This document shows positions 8,510 to 18,082 of a stretch of 42,863 nt of DNA, piece by piece. The notes under the pieces were generated by a model. The model saw only the letters and a program-made list of their open reading frames with translations. It was not told the origin of the DNA and made no database searches. Position numbers and translations under genes: made by a program. The stretch spans positions 1-42,863 of the forward strand of contig DWWZ01000010.1 in NCBI GenBank assembly GCA_019119435.1, written 5' to 3'. Source of the DNA: Candidatus Butyricicoccus avicola. Lineage in GTDB: Bacteria > Bacillota > Clostridia > Oscillospirales > Butyricicoccaceae. How positions within the stretch are numbered: position 1 is the stretch's first letter; every line of letters begins with the position of its first letter.

Positions 8510-9637
8510 TCACCTCTCTATGTTTGCTTGCGGCCCAGGCGCTTTGGCGCCGTATTGATACCAGGCTGCGCACGCGCCCTCCCCGGATACCATGCACGGG
8601 CCAACCGGGTCCTGCGGGGTGCAGGCCCGGCCAAACAGGGGACAGGCGGATGGATGCAGCACACCGCGGATGACCTGGGCGCAGCGGCAGCCGGGCGGCT
8701 CGACGTCCGGCCCTGGGCGCAGGCCGAACTTCTGGGCAGCGTCCCAGCGCGCATACGCTGGCCGGATGGCGTAGCCGCTTGCCGGGATGTGACCGAGGCC
8801 GCGCCAATCGGATGGCGCCGGGGAAAATACCTGCTCGATGAGGGATTTTGCCGCGGGATTGCCGTCCGGCTGCACCAGCCGCGTGTACTCGTTTTGAAGC
8901 GCAGGCCGGCCCTGGGCAAGCATCTGCGCCAGCATCAGCACCGAATAGAGCAGGTCGGCCGGCTCAAAGCCGCTGACGACGCCGGGCAGCCGGTAGTCGT
9001 CCGGCAGGAAGGAAAATGCGTTTGCGCCCAGGATGGCTGCGACGTGGCCGGGGCACAGGAACCCGTCCACGGCAAAGTCGTCGGCCTCGATGAGCGCGCG
9101 CAGGGCCGGCTCGGTCTGCTTGAGCAGGCATAAGACCGAAAAATTTGGTATGCCGCGTGCGGCGGCCTCCAGGATGCAGGCGGCTGTGCCGGGGGCAGTG
9201 GTCTCAAACCCCACGCCCAGAAAGATGACCTCGGTCTCGGGGTGCGCCGCCGCCGCTTCCAGCGCATCCATGGGGGAATATACCGACAGCACATGGCCCC
9301 CGGATGCGCGCCGCCGCAGCAAACTGTCACCCCGGGCGGAGCCCGGGACGCGCAGGAGATCGCCGTAACTTGCGACCAGAATGCCGGGCTGCTGCGACAG
9401 GGACAAGATGCAGTCGATCACCTGCGCGGGCGTCACGCAGACCGGGCAGCCCGGGCCAGAGAGCAGGGTCACGGACGGGGGCAGGAGGCTCCTGAGCCCG
9501 CTGCGGGCAATGGCCATGGTGTGCGTGCCGCAGATTTCCATCAGGCGGATGGGACCGGACCGGTCGGTATACACCCGGATCTTGTCCAAAAGCGCGGGCA
9601 CATCGCCGGGATTTTTAAAGTAACTGTCATAGAGCAT
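8510..9637 (-). CDS. hypD: Hydrogenase formation protein HypD
   Basis: LMEICGTHTMAIARSGLRSLLPPSVTLLSGPGCPVCVTP and GFETTAPGTA. Confidence 0.95.
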   Translation of the reverse strand: MLYDSYFKNPGDVPALLDKIRVYTDRSGPIRLMEICGTHTMAIARSGLRSLLPPSVTLLSGPGCPVCVTPAQVIDCILSLSQQPGILVASYGDLLRVPGSARGDSLLRRRASGGHVLSVYSPMDALEAAAAHPETEVIFLGVGFETTAPGTAACILEAAARGIPNFSVLCLLKQTEPALRALIEADDFAVDGFLCPGHVAAILGANAFSFLPDDYRLPGVVSGFEPADLLYSVLMLAQMLAQGRPALQNEYTRLVQPDGNPAAKSLIEQVFSPAPSDWRGLGHIPASGYAIRPAYARWDAAQKFGLRPGPDVEPPGCRCAQVIRGVLHPSACPLFGRACTPQDPVGPCMVSGEGACAAWYQYGAKAPGPQANIER

Positions 9638-9845
9638 GGCGAAGCTCCTCTAAAAGTGCGATGTTTTCCTGCGCCTCGGCGTCGGACAGTTTTTGGATGG
9701 CAAACCCGGCATGTACCATGACATAATCCCCGGGTTTTGCGTCCGGTACGAAGTCGATGCGGACGGTCTGGCGCAGGCCGCCGGCCTCGCACCGGGCAGA
9801 GGTCCCGGTGATCTCAGAGATCTGCATAGGCATTGCTAGGCACAT
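9627..9845 (-). CDS. hypC: HypC/HybG/HupF family hydrogenase chaperone
   Basis: MCLAMPMQI N-terminus, PGDYVMVHAGFAIQKL. Confidence 0.95.
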   Translation of the reverse strand: MCLAMPMQISEITGTSARCEAGGLRQTVRIDFVPDAKPGDYVMVHAGFAIQKLSDAEAQENIALLEELRHAL

Positions 9846-12162
9846 GGTTCATACTCCTTTTTTTGCGGGCAATGGCAAGCTGGCCAAGGCATAGGCCCTC
9901 GTCGTTTGTCGAGACCCGGTGATGCGTATAGACGGAAAAACCGTTTTGCTCCAGCAGGGCGGTGACGCCGGCGAGCAGAAAGCGGTTCTGAAAGACGCCG
10001 CCGGACAGGACGACCGGCAGGCGATCTGGGTTGAGTGTCTGGCACTGGTCCAGCGCCAGGCAGCACAGCGTTGCCAGAAAGCGCAGCGCGATGCGGCCGC
10101 TGTCCTGTCCGGCGGCAAGGTCGTCCAAGATGGCGGCGATGAGCGGGCGCGTGTCGAACACGCGCACCGCCTCCTGGGGATAAAATGTGAGCGGATAGGC
10201 GAGCGCGGCGCACGGGATGCCCAGCGCCTCCGGTGTTTCCACTGGCGAGAGCGCCTCCAAAAGTGCCGCGCCTTCGCCCTCATAGTCGGTCACGGCGCGG
10301 CCGGTCAGCAGCGCGCAGACGCCGTCAAACAGCCGGCCGATGCTGCTCGCCGCCGGGCAGAGCTGCGGCGCGGAACAAAGCAGACGCGAGAACCTCTGCC
10401 GCGCAGGGGCGGGCAGAGGGACCGCCTCCATACGCGCCGGCGCTGCGTCCTGGACCAAGGCCAGGGCAATGCGGCCGATCTCGCGGATGGCGCGGTCGCC
10501 GCCCGGCAGCCGGACAGCGCGGACCGAGCCTGCCCGCACGAAGTGCGTGAGGTCGCCCCGCAGGAACTCCCCGCCCCAGATGGTTCGGTCGAGGCCGAGG
10601 CCGGTGCCGTCCCAGATGATGCCGAAACAGTGCGCATCCAGCCCATTGTCCGCCATGCAGGAGGCCATATGCGCCCAGTGGTGCTGTACCTGTAGGAGCG
10701 GGACCCCCTGCGCCCGGGCGCGTCGGACGGCTTCCTGGCTGGATAGATAGTCGGGATGCAGGTCACACACATAGAGCGAGGGCTGGGCGCGGAACAGGCG
10801 GGCATAGGTATCCATGGCCTGGGTGTAATGTGCAAAGGTCTCGGCGTTTTTGAGGTCGCCGATGTAGGGGCTGATGAAGGCCTGCTGTCCCTTTCCCAGG
10901 GCGAAGGAGGCCTTTTGCTCGGCGCCCATGGCAAGAATGCCATCGGCATCGGCCTCCAGTGCAAGCGGGCGCGGGGCATAGCCCCGGCTGCGGCGCAGGA
11001 AATAGGGCGCGCCGCGCCAGACCGCGATCAGGGAGTCGTCACAGCGGTTTTGGATGGGCCGGTCATGCAGCAGAAAGCCGTCGGCCACACCGTCCAGCGC
11101 GTCCAGCGCCGCCTGGTTTTCGGTCAGGACCGGGCAACCGGATAGGTTGCCGCTGGTCATGACTAAGGTGTCCGGGCCGCCATATGTGCCGTCGATAAGC
11201 AGGGTGTGCAGCGGAGAATAGGGCAGCATGACGCCCAGGCGTGCGCTGAAGCTGAGCGCGGCGAAGGCCGTGCGGTCACACTTTTGCAGCAGCACAATGG
11301 GCCGGGCCGGGCTTTGCAGAAGGCGGATCTCATCCGGGTCAGGCCGGCAGATGGCATGCACGGCGTCCAGGGAGCGGCACATAACCGCGAGGGGCTTGTC
11401 CGCACGGCGTTTTTTGCGCCGCAGCCGCTGCACAGCCCGGGTATTTTTGGCATCACAGGCCAGATGGATGCCGCCGACCCCCTTGACCGCGAGGATGCCG
11501 CCGCCTGCGAGCAGCGACTGGGCCAGGCGGAAGGCGCCGTCCCCACGCACCGTGCTGCCGTCCCGCCCGGCAAAAAAGACCTGCGGCCCGCAGGCCGGGC
11601 AGCAGTCTGGCTGGGCGTGATAACGCCGGTCGCGGATGTCACGATATTCGCGCGCACAGGCCGGGCACATGGAAAAGGACTGCATCGTCGTCCGGTTCCG
11701 GTCGTAGGGCAGCGCACGGATGATGGTATAGCGGGGGCCGCAGTTCGTGCAATTGATGAAGGGATAGCGGTATCTGCGGTCAGAGGGTGTATAGAGTTCG
11801 GCTTCGCAGTCCGCGCACATGGCGATATCGGGCGAAACCAGCGTGGAGCCCGCATCTAAGCTGCTCTCGAGGATGGTAAACTCATGCGGAAGCCCTTCAG
11901 GCGGCGGCGCGCACGCCTGCACCTCGACCGACTGTACGGCCGCCATGGGCGGCGGCGAGGACGAGAGCGTGTCCAAAAAGCGCGTCAACGCCTCCTGCGG
12001 CCCGGATAACAGCCCTTCCAGGCCGGAGGAGGTGTTGCGCACCCAGCCGCAGATCCCGTTTTGCACAGCTAGGCGGTGCAGAAACGGGCGGAAGCCCACG
12101 CCCTGGACAATGCCCGTGACCGTCAGCCGGACACAGGATGTTCCCTTGCCCGGGTGTGTCAT
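9814..12162 (-). CDS. hypF: Carbamoyltransferase HypF
   Basis: 782 aa; acylphosphatase domain GIVQGVGFRPFLHRLA, CADCEAEL..CTNCGPRYTI and CPAC..CPACGP zinc motifs, VLSGGVFQNRFL. Confidence 0.95.
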   Translation of the reverse strand: MTHPGKGTSCVRLTVTGIVQGVGFRPFLHRLAVQNGICGWVRNTSSGLEGLLSGPQEALTRFLDTLSSSPPPMAAVQSVEVQACAPPPEGLPHEFTILESSLDAGSTLVSPDIAMCADCEAELYTPSDRRYRYPFINCTNCGPRYTIIRALPYDRNRTTMQSFSMCPACAREYRDIRDRRYHAQPDCCPACGPQVFFAGRDGSTVRGDGAFRLAQSLLAGGGILAVKGVGGIHLACDAKNTRAVQRLRRKKRRADKPLAVMCRSLDAVHAICRPDPDEIRLLQSPARPIVLLQKCDRTAFAALSFSARLGVMLPYSPLHTLLIDGTYGGPDTLVMTSGNLSGCPVLTENQAALDALDGVADGFLLHDRPIQNRCDDSLIAVWRGAPYFLRRSRGYAPRPLALEADADGILAMGAEQKASFALGKGQQAFISPYIGDLKNAETFAHYTQAMDTYARLFRAQPSLYVCDLHPDYLSSQEAVRRARAQGVPLLQVQHHWAHMASCMADNGLDAHCFGIIWDGTGLGLDRTIWGGEFLRGDLTHFVRAGSVRAVRLPGGDRAIREIGRIALALVQDAAPARMEAVPLPAPARQRFSRLLCSAPQLCPAASSIGRLFDGVCALLTGRAVTDYEGEGAALLEALSPVETPEALGIPCAALAYPLTFYPQEAVRVFDTRPLIAAILDDLAAGQDSGRIALRFLATLCCLALDQCQTLNPDRLPVVLSGGVFQNRFLLAGVTALLEQNGFSVYTHHRVSTNDEGLCLGQLAIARKKRSMNHVPSNAYADL

Positions 12163-12815
12163 CGCGCCGCACGTGCGATGTGGCCGGATAGGAAATCCGC
12201 AAGCGCGTCTATCCCGTCGCCCGTCCGGCTGCTGACACGGAAGAGGGGCGCTGACGGATTGACCGCCTCGTAGTTGGCGCAGACGCGGGCCTCATCAAAA
12301 TCGAAGTAGGGCAGCATGTCATATTTATTCAGCACCAGGCAGTCGGTATCGGTGAACATGAGCGGGTATTTTTCCACCTTGTCATCGCCCTCGGGAATGC
12401 TCAGGAGGGTCATGCGCAGCGATTCGCCGATGCGGAACTCGGCCGGGCACACAAGGTTGCCGATGTTTTCCACAAAGATGACGTCGAGCCGATCGAGCGG
12501 CAGCGCGGGCAGGATCTTCTGGATGCTCATGGCCTCGATATGGCAGGCACCGTCGGTGTTGAGCTGCACGGTGGGGACGCCCAGCGCAGCGATGCGCTCG
12601 GCGTCCACCTGCCCGGCGATATCGCCCTCGATAACGCCCACCCGGAAGTTCGCCTTCAGGCGTTGGATGAGTGCGGTGATGAGGCTGGTCTTGCCCGCGC
12701 CCGGGCTGCCCATGACGTTTATCATACAGATATGCTGGCCGGCCAGCGTCTGCTTGACCGCATCGCTTACGTCCTCATTCCAATCCATGACCTGGTGCAG
12801 TACTTGGATCTCCAT
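12159..12815 (-). CDS. hypB: Hydrogenase nickel incorporation GTPase HypB
   Basis: GSPGAGKTSLI P-loop, VIEGDIAGQVDAERI, FVENIGNLVCPAEF; no His-rich N-terminus. Confidence 0.95.
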   Translation of the reverse strand: MEIQVLHQVMDWNEDVSDAVKQTLAGQHICMINVMGSPGAGKTSLITALIQRLKANFRVGVIEGDIAGQVDAERIAALGVPTVQLNTDGACHIEAMSIQKILPALPLDRLDVIFVENIGNLVCPAEFRIGESLRMTLLSIPEGDDKVEKYPLMFTDTDCLVLNKYDMLPYFDFDEARVCANYEAVNPSAPLFRVSSRTGDGIDALADFLSGHIARAAR

Positions 12816-13158
12816 TGCTGTCTACCTCCATGCTTTTGATATAGAATTCCTTGCCGGACAACAGCTTGAGCCGCAGGCTCCCGCAGTAGGGGCACTGCAA
12901 ATGGTGGGGCGTAATCTCGCCCTGCCGCCCGCAGTCCCGGCACAGGACCTGGACCGGAAGAAACTCGGCTGTGATCTGTGCCCCTTCGGCGATTGTCCCC
13001 TCAGAGAGCATGTCCAGGTAGACCTGGATGCAGTCCGGGACGATCCCGCGCAGCCGTCCGATACACAGATGAATTTTTCGGATCTTGCCAGCGCCCGCCG
13101 CCTGCGCGCGCTGGATACAGTCGGCAAGCAGGTGCTCGGTGATGCTGAGTTCGTGCAT
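12775..13158 (-). CDS. hypA: Hydrogenase maturation nickel metallochaperone HypA
   Basis: MHELSITEHLL start; CRDCG...CPYCGS zinc site. Confidence 0.93.
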   Translation of the reverse strand: MHELSITEHLLADCIQRAQAAGAGKIRKIHLCIGRLRGIVPDCIQVYLDMLSEGTIAEGAQITAEFLPVQVLCRDCGRQGEITPHHLQCPYCGSLRLKLLSGKEFYIKSMEVDSNGDPSTAPGHGLE

Positions 13159-13318
13159 AAAAAAAACCTCCCCGCCCATCGCCCGGCCCGCATGGGGCCG
13201 CAAAGCGTGGAGCACGATCATTCAACAACCTACATTTTAGCATATTTTCTGCGGGATGGGGTAGAGAAACTTCAATGCTACAAAATATGTGAAAATTTCT
13301 CCGGGGTACTTGTAAAAT

Positions 13319-13347
13319 TTGCACAAAAGGATTATAACAAATATAAT
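13319..13347 (+). promoter_or_regulatory. Candidate promoter of the ech operon
   Basis: TTGCAC - 17 nt - TATAAT, 66 nt upstream of echA ATG. Confidence 0.7.
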
Positions 13348-13412
13348 AGGTTATTTCTTCTTTATCAGCATGCGCTGTGACAATATGGGAAAAGTGATTG
13401 GAAGGAGGATTC

Positions 13413-15305
13413 ATGGAAATGATACCATTACTGATCGGGATACCGGCCGTACTCGCGGTGTTATTTCAGGTTATCCGAAACGAAAAAGCGAGGGGCTACG
13501 TGGTCTATGCAGGCGCGGGTGTCCTGATGCTCACGACGGTCATTTTCATCTGGCGATGGATCGCGGACGGTGCGCAAACCTGGACATTTTACCCACAGAC
13601 CGAACTGATCGACCACCTGATGACGGTGGGCGACATCGTGCTCATGTGCCTGATTATCTACCTGAGCGTTAAATACAAGAAGATACTGCCCATCCTGCTG
13701 ACCGTCTCCCAGACGGCGCTGCTGCTTTATACGGAGTTTACAGCCGAAGTGGTGGAAGGCCCGCACATGATGGTGGATTGGCTGACCATTTTGATGTGCA
13801 TCATCATCGCCTTCATCGGCGGCTTCATCTGCATCTATACAGTCGGCTATATGAAGGGCTATCACGCGCACCACACCGATGTGCAGGACCGGCAGCCGTT
13901 CTTCTTTTCCATGCTGTTCTTGTTCCTCGCGGCCATGTTCGGCCTGGTCCTGTCGCAGAATCTTATCTGGATCTACTTCTTCTGGGAGATCACGAGCGTG
14001 ATTTCCTTCCTGATGATCGGTTACACCCGCACGCCGGAGGCCGTGGGGAACAGCTTCTGTGCCCTGTGGATGAACCTCCTGGGCGGCCTGGGCTTCGCCG
14101 TGGCCATTGCGCTCATGGCGCAGATCTATGGCACGGTGCAATTGACCGATGTCGTACAGATCGGCGCGCTGCTGCCGCTCATGTGCCTGGCGCTTGCCGG
14201 CATGACCAAGTCGGCCCAGCTCCCCTTTTCCACCTGGCTTTTGGGCGCGATGGTCGCGCCGACGCCGTCCAGCGCGCTCCTGCACAGCGCCACTATGGTC
14301 AAGGCCGGCGTCTATCTGCTCATCCGCATCTCGCCGGCCCTTGCCGGCAACCTGGTCGGCATCATCGTCTCCAGCATCGGCGGTTTTACCTTCATCATGG
14401 CCAGTATGATGGCAATTGCGCAGCACGACGCCAAAAAGGTGCTGGCCTTCTCGACCATCTCCAACCTCGGCCTGATCGTCGGCTGCGCCGGCATCGGCGC
14501 GGAGGAGACGGTCTGGGCGGCGATCTTCCTGATGATCTTCCACTCGGTCAGCAAATCTATGCTGTTCCAGTCGGTCGGCGCAGCCGAGAATACGCTGGGC
14601 TCACGTGATATCGAGGACATGCACGGCCTCATCATCCGCGCACCCAAGCTGGCGTACATCATGGGCATCGGCATCGCCGGCATGTATCTGGCCCCCTTTG
14701 GCATGCTGATCTCCAAATGGGTCGCGCTCAAAGCCTTCGTCGATTCCGGCAACTTTGTGCTCGTGCTGTTCATCGCCTATGGCAGCGCCACGACTATGTT
14801 TTACTGGACCAAGTGGCTGGCAAAGCTGCTCTGTTACCACATCCCGCGCCAGAAGACACAGGACCTGACGCACAGAGATGAGTACGTCTCCATGTCGTTC
14901 CACGCGGTCAGTATGCTGCTGCTGTGTCTGCTGCTGCCCCTCGTGGCGGTCGGCGTGGTCAACCCGATCGTGCGCAACCTGTTCGGCAACTCGACCGACG
15001 TGCTGTCCATGAGCGTTCTGACGACCATGGCGATCATGCTGGTCTCGATCTTCATCGTGCCGGTCGTCATGTTCTTCATCAGCCGGCGGTCGCATACCGA
15101 GCTGGTACCGATCTATATGAACGGCATCAACGAGGGGGACAACCGGTTCTTCCGCAATAGCTACGATGAACAGGAACACCTCTACCTGAGCAACTGGTAT
15201 CTCAGGCGGGAATTTGGCCGCGGCCATCTCCGTGTTCCCTCCATCATTCTCGCGGCGGCGGTGTTGGTCCTGGGCTTCTGTCTGGTAATAGGAGGCGTGT
15301 CATGA
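13413..15305 (+). CDS. echA: Ech-type hydrogenase membrane subunit, NuoL/MrpA-like (EchA)
   Basis: 630 aa proton-pump family protein (WEITSVISFLMIGY, AQLPFSTWLLGAMVAPTPSSALLHSATMVKAGVYLL); SD gaaggagg. Confidence 0.88.
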   Translation: MEMIPLLIGIPAVLAVLFQVIRNEKARGYVVYAGAGVLMLTTVIFIWRWIADGAQTWTFYPQTELIDHLMTVGDIVLMCLIIYLSVKYKKILPILLTVSQTALLLYTEFTAEVVEGPHMMVDWLTILMCIIIAFIGGFICIYTVGYMKGYHAHHTDVQDRQPFFFSMLFLFLAAMFGLVLSQNLIWIYFFWEITSVISFLMIGYTRTPEAVGNSFCALWMNLLGGLGFAVAIALMAQIYGTVQLTDVVQIGALLPLMCLALAGMTKSAQLPFSTWLLGAMVAPTPSSALLHSATMVKAGVYLLIRISPALAGNLVGIIVSSIGGFTFIMASMMAIAQHDAKKVLAFSTISNLGLIVGCAGIGAEETVWAAIFLMIFHSVSKSMLFQSVGAAENTLGSRDIEDMHGLIIRAPKLAYIMGIGIAGMYLAPFGMLISKWVALKAFVDSGNFVLVLFIAYGSATTMFYWTKWLAKLLCYHIPRQKTQDLTHRDEYVSMSFHAVSMLLLCLLLPLVAVGVVNPIVRNLFGNSTDVLSMSVLTTMAIMLVSIFIVPVVMFFISRRSHTELVPIYMNGINEGDNRFFRNSYDEQEHLYLSNWYLRREFGRGHLRVPSIILAAAVLVLGFCLVIGGVS

Positions 15306-16165
15306 AGAGTATCGTTTTTGTTGCGGCCTATCTGGTATTTGCGCCCTTCCTGGGCGGGCTTCTGGACGGCGTGGACCGCATCATCAGCGCGCGCATGCAG
15401 CGCAGGAAGGGCCCGGTCCTGTTACAGCCGTTCTATGACATTGGCAAACTGCTCTCCAAAGAGCAGATTGCCGTCAACAAGGTGCAGCTCCTGCTCAACC
15501 TGAGCTATCTGGTCATCCTGATGATCGCAGGCAGCCTGCTGTTTGGGGGCGCAGACCTGCTGATGGTGCTCTTTATCCTGAGTACAGCTGACATGTTCCT
15601 GATTATGGCGGCCTCGAGCGACTCCTCCCCCTACGCCAACATGGGCGCCAACCGTGAGATGCTGCAAATGATGGCCTACGAGCCGCTGACGCTGCTCGTC
15701 GCGGTCGGGTTCTATCTGACAACCGGCTCGTTCCATGTGTCCGACATTGTAGCGGCGGACGTCAGCGCCGTTGTTTGGATGCCCGGCCTGCTGGTGGGCT
15801 TCATGTTCACGGCCGCTATCAAATTCCGCAAATCTCCCTTTGACCTGTCCACCAGCCACCATGCGCACCAGGAGATGGTCAAGGGCCTGACGACCGAGAT
15901 GTCGGGTACGACCCTGGCCATTATGAATATCGCCGAATACTATGAGATGGTCCTGCTGCTGGGCATCTGCTGCCTGTTCTTTGTCAACAGCACCTGGTGG
16001 AGCTGGATCGTCGCGGTCGTGCTGTGCGGCGTGATCTTCTTCCTCGAGACGCTGTGGGACAATGTCAGCGCGCGCGTCAAGTGGAAGAACGTGTTGTATA
16101 GCTGCTGGGCTGTGACGCTGGTGGCTGGCGGCGTGAACATCCTGTTTTTGATGCTGGACAAGTAG
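15302..16165 (+). CDS. echB: Ech-type hydrogenase membrane subunit, NuoH-like (EchB)
   Basis: GVDRIISARMQRRKGPVLLQPFYDIGKLLSKE; SPFDLSTSHHAHQEMVKGLTTEMSG. Confidence 0.9.
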   Translation: MKSIVFVAAYLVFAPFLGGLLDGVDRIISARMQRRKGPVLLQPFYDIGKLLSKEQIAVNKVQLLLNLSYLVILMIAGSLLFGGADLLMVLFILSTADMFLIMAASSDSSPYANMGANREMLQMMAYEPLTLLVAVGFYLTTGSFHVSDIVAADVSAVVWMPGLLVGFMFTAAIKFRKSPFDLSTSHHAHQEMVKGLTTEMSGTTLAIMNIAEYYEMVLLLGICCLFFVNSTWWSWIVAVVLCGVIFFLETLWDNVSARVKWKNVLYSCWAVTLVAGGVNILFLMLDK

Positions 16166-16181
16166 AGGGAGGTAGCGGACT

Positions 16182-16619
16182 ATGAACAAAGTATCCAAAT
16201 CGCCGTGGCTGCTCCACTATGACGCCAGCAGCTGCAACGGGTGTGACATCGAGGTGCTGGACTGCCTGACGCCCAAATATGACATCGAACGGTTCGGCAT
16301 CATCAATACGGGCGACCCGTTCCAGGCAGATATCCTGCTCATTACAGGCGGGGTCAACAGCCAGACAGCTCCGGTCGTCAAGCAGATTTACAGCCAGATG
16401 GCCGAGCCCAAGGTGGTTGTGGCGGTCGGCATCTGCGCATGCACGGGCGGCGTATTTAAAGAGTGTTATAATATCAAGGGCGGGATCGATACGGTCATCC
16501 CGGTGGACGTCTATGTGCCCGGCTGTGCCGCGCGCCCGGAGTCCATCATTGACGGCGTCGTCCGGGCGCTCCAGGTGCTCGACGACAAGCAGGCCGCCTT
16601 GAAAAATAAGGAGAGGTGA
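16182..16619 (+). CDS. echC: Ech-type hydrogenase small subunit, NuoB-like (EchC)
   Basis: DASSCNGCDIEVLDCLTP; VGICACTGGVF; VYVPGCAARPESI. Confidence 0.92.
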   Translation: MNKVSKSPWLLHYDASSCNGCDIEVLDCLTPKYDIERFGIINTGDPFQADILLITGGVNSQTAPVVKQIYSQMAEPKVVVAVGICACTGGVFKECYNIKGGIDTVIPVDVYVPGCAARPESIIDGVVRALQVLDDKQAALKNKER

Positions 16620-16624
16620 CAGCG

Positions 16625-16972
16625 ATGGATAACCGGAGCGAGATCCGGAAGATCACGATGGCTGAGTTCTTTTCGGCGGTCGTACACATGAAGACCGAGG
16701 GCTGGCGGCTGGCCCAGATCTGTGCGAACAGTGTCCCGCAGGGATATGAGATGAGCTATTCCTTCTGCAAGGGATACCAGATGGTGACGCTCCGCCTGGA
16801 GGTTGGGCCGGACGAAGAGGTGGCGAGCATTACGCAGATCTATCCCTGCGCGTTCTTGCAGGAAAATGAGGCCAAAGAACTGTTCGGCGTGCAGATCACC
16901 AAGATACAGCCCGATTACCGGGATAAGCTGTACCGGATTGAGGAGAGCACGCCGTTCCGCAAAAAGGAGTAA
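16625..16972 (+). CDS. echD: Ech-type hydrogenase subunit, NuoC-like (EchD)
   Basis: Position in operon; QIYPCAFLQENEAKELFGVQI and PDYRDKLYRIEE NuoC-like segments. GTG at 16616 is an alternative start. Confidence 0.82.
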   Translation: MDNRSEIRKITMAEFFSAVVHMKTEGWRLAQICANSVPQGYEMSYSFCKGYQMVTLRLEVGPDEEVASITQIYPCAFLQENEAKELFGVQITKIQPDYRDKLYRIEESTPFRKKE

Positions 16973-16980
16973 GAGGGAAC

Positions 16981-18060
16981 ATGTCAACGAGAAGTATTGT
17001 ACCGTTTGGCCCGCAGCATCCTGTCCTGCCGGAGCCGGTGCATCTGGATCTGGTGCTGGAGGATGAGATGGTGGTCGATGCGGTCCCGAGCATCGGATAT
17101 ATCCACAGGGGCCTGGAAAAGCTGGTCGACAAGCGGGACTTTAAACAATATGTATACATCGCCGAGCGCGTGTGCGGTATTTGCAGCTGCGGGCACGGGC
17201 TGGGCTACTGCCAGGCGGTGGAGCAGGTCATGGGCATTGAGGTGCCCGACCGGGCACGCTATCTGCGCACAATCTGGATGGAGATGAGCCGCGTACACAG
17301 CCATCTGCTATGGCTCGGCCTGTTGGCGGACGCCATGGGGTTTGAAAGCCTGTTTATGGAGAGTTGGCGCCTGCGCGAAAAAATATTGGATCTATTTGAT
17401 GAGACGACCGGCGGCCGCATTATCCACTCGGTCAACCAGGTGGGCGGCGTGCAGAAGGACATGGATCAGGGCATGCTGGACGATATCCTGCGTGTGACCC
17501 GTGATCTGGAAAAGGACATGAAGCCGGTCATCGATACCTTTTTGCAGGACTATACCGTACAGAGCCGCCTCAAAGGGGTCGGCGTGCTCAGCAAGGAGGA
17601 CGCCATCGGCCTTGGCGCGGTCGGGCCGATGCTGCGTGCGAGCGGGGTTTCCTATGACGCGCGCCTTTTGGGCTATGCGGCCTACGGCGAACTGAGCGTA
17701 GAGCCTGTCCTCTCCACAGAGGGGGATTCCTACGGGCGCTGTGCGGTACGCCTTCAGGAGATCCTCCAGTCCTTTGCCCTCATCCGCGAGGCCATTGGCA
17801 AGATCCCCGCCGGGCCGGTCAGCGCGCCGGTCAAGGGCAACCCGGACGGCGAATACTTTTTCCGCATCGAACAGCCCAGAGGTGAGGCGATCTATTATGT
17901 CAAGTGCAACGGCACCAAGAATTTGGAACGCTTCCGCCTGCGCACACCGACGACGAGCAATATCCCGCCGATGGTGCAATTACTCAAGGGCAGCCAGCTG
18001 GCCGATGTGCCGCTCCTAATCTTGACCATTGACCCCTGTGTCAGCTGCACCGAGCGGTAA
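16981..18060 (+). CDS. echE: Ech-type [NiFe]-hydrogenase large subunit, NuoD-like (EchE)
   Basis: Ni-ligand motifs ERVCGICSCGHG (N-terminal) and DPCVSCTER* (C-terminal); FGPQHPVLPEPVHLDL start. Confidence 0.93.
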   Translation: MSTRSIVPFGPQHPVLPEPVHLDLVLEDEMVVDAVPSIGYIHRGLEKLVDKRDFKQYVYIAERVCGICSCGHGLGYCQAVEQVMGIEVPDRARYLRTIWMEMSRVHSHLLWLGLLADAMGFESLFMESWRLREKILDLFDETTGGRIIHSVNQVGGVQKDMDQGMLDDILRVTRDLEKDMKPVIDTFLQDYTVQSRLKGVGVLSKEDAIGLGAVGPMLRASGVSYDARLLGYAAYGELSVEPVLSTEGDSYGRCAVRLQEILQSFALIREAIGKIPAGPVSAPVKGNPDGEYFFRIEQPRGEAIYYVKCNGTKNLERFRLRTPTTSNIPPMVQLLKGSQLADVPLLILTIDPCVSCTER

Positions 18061-18082
18061 GCGGCGGAATGGAGTGGAAATC

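Noticed and set aside
13461-14543. 360-aa minus ORF
   Set aside because: Antisense to echA; His/Asp/Arg/Gln-rich shadow translation.
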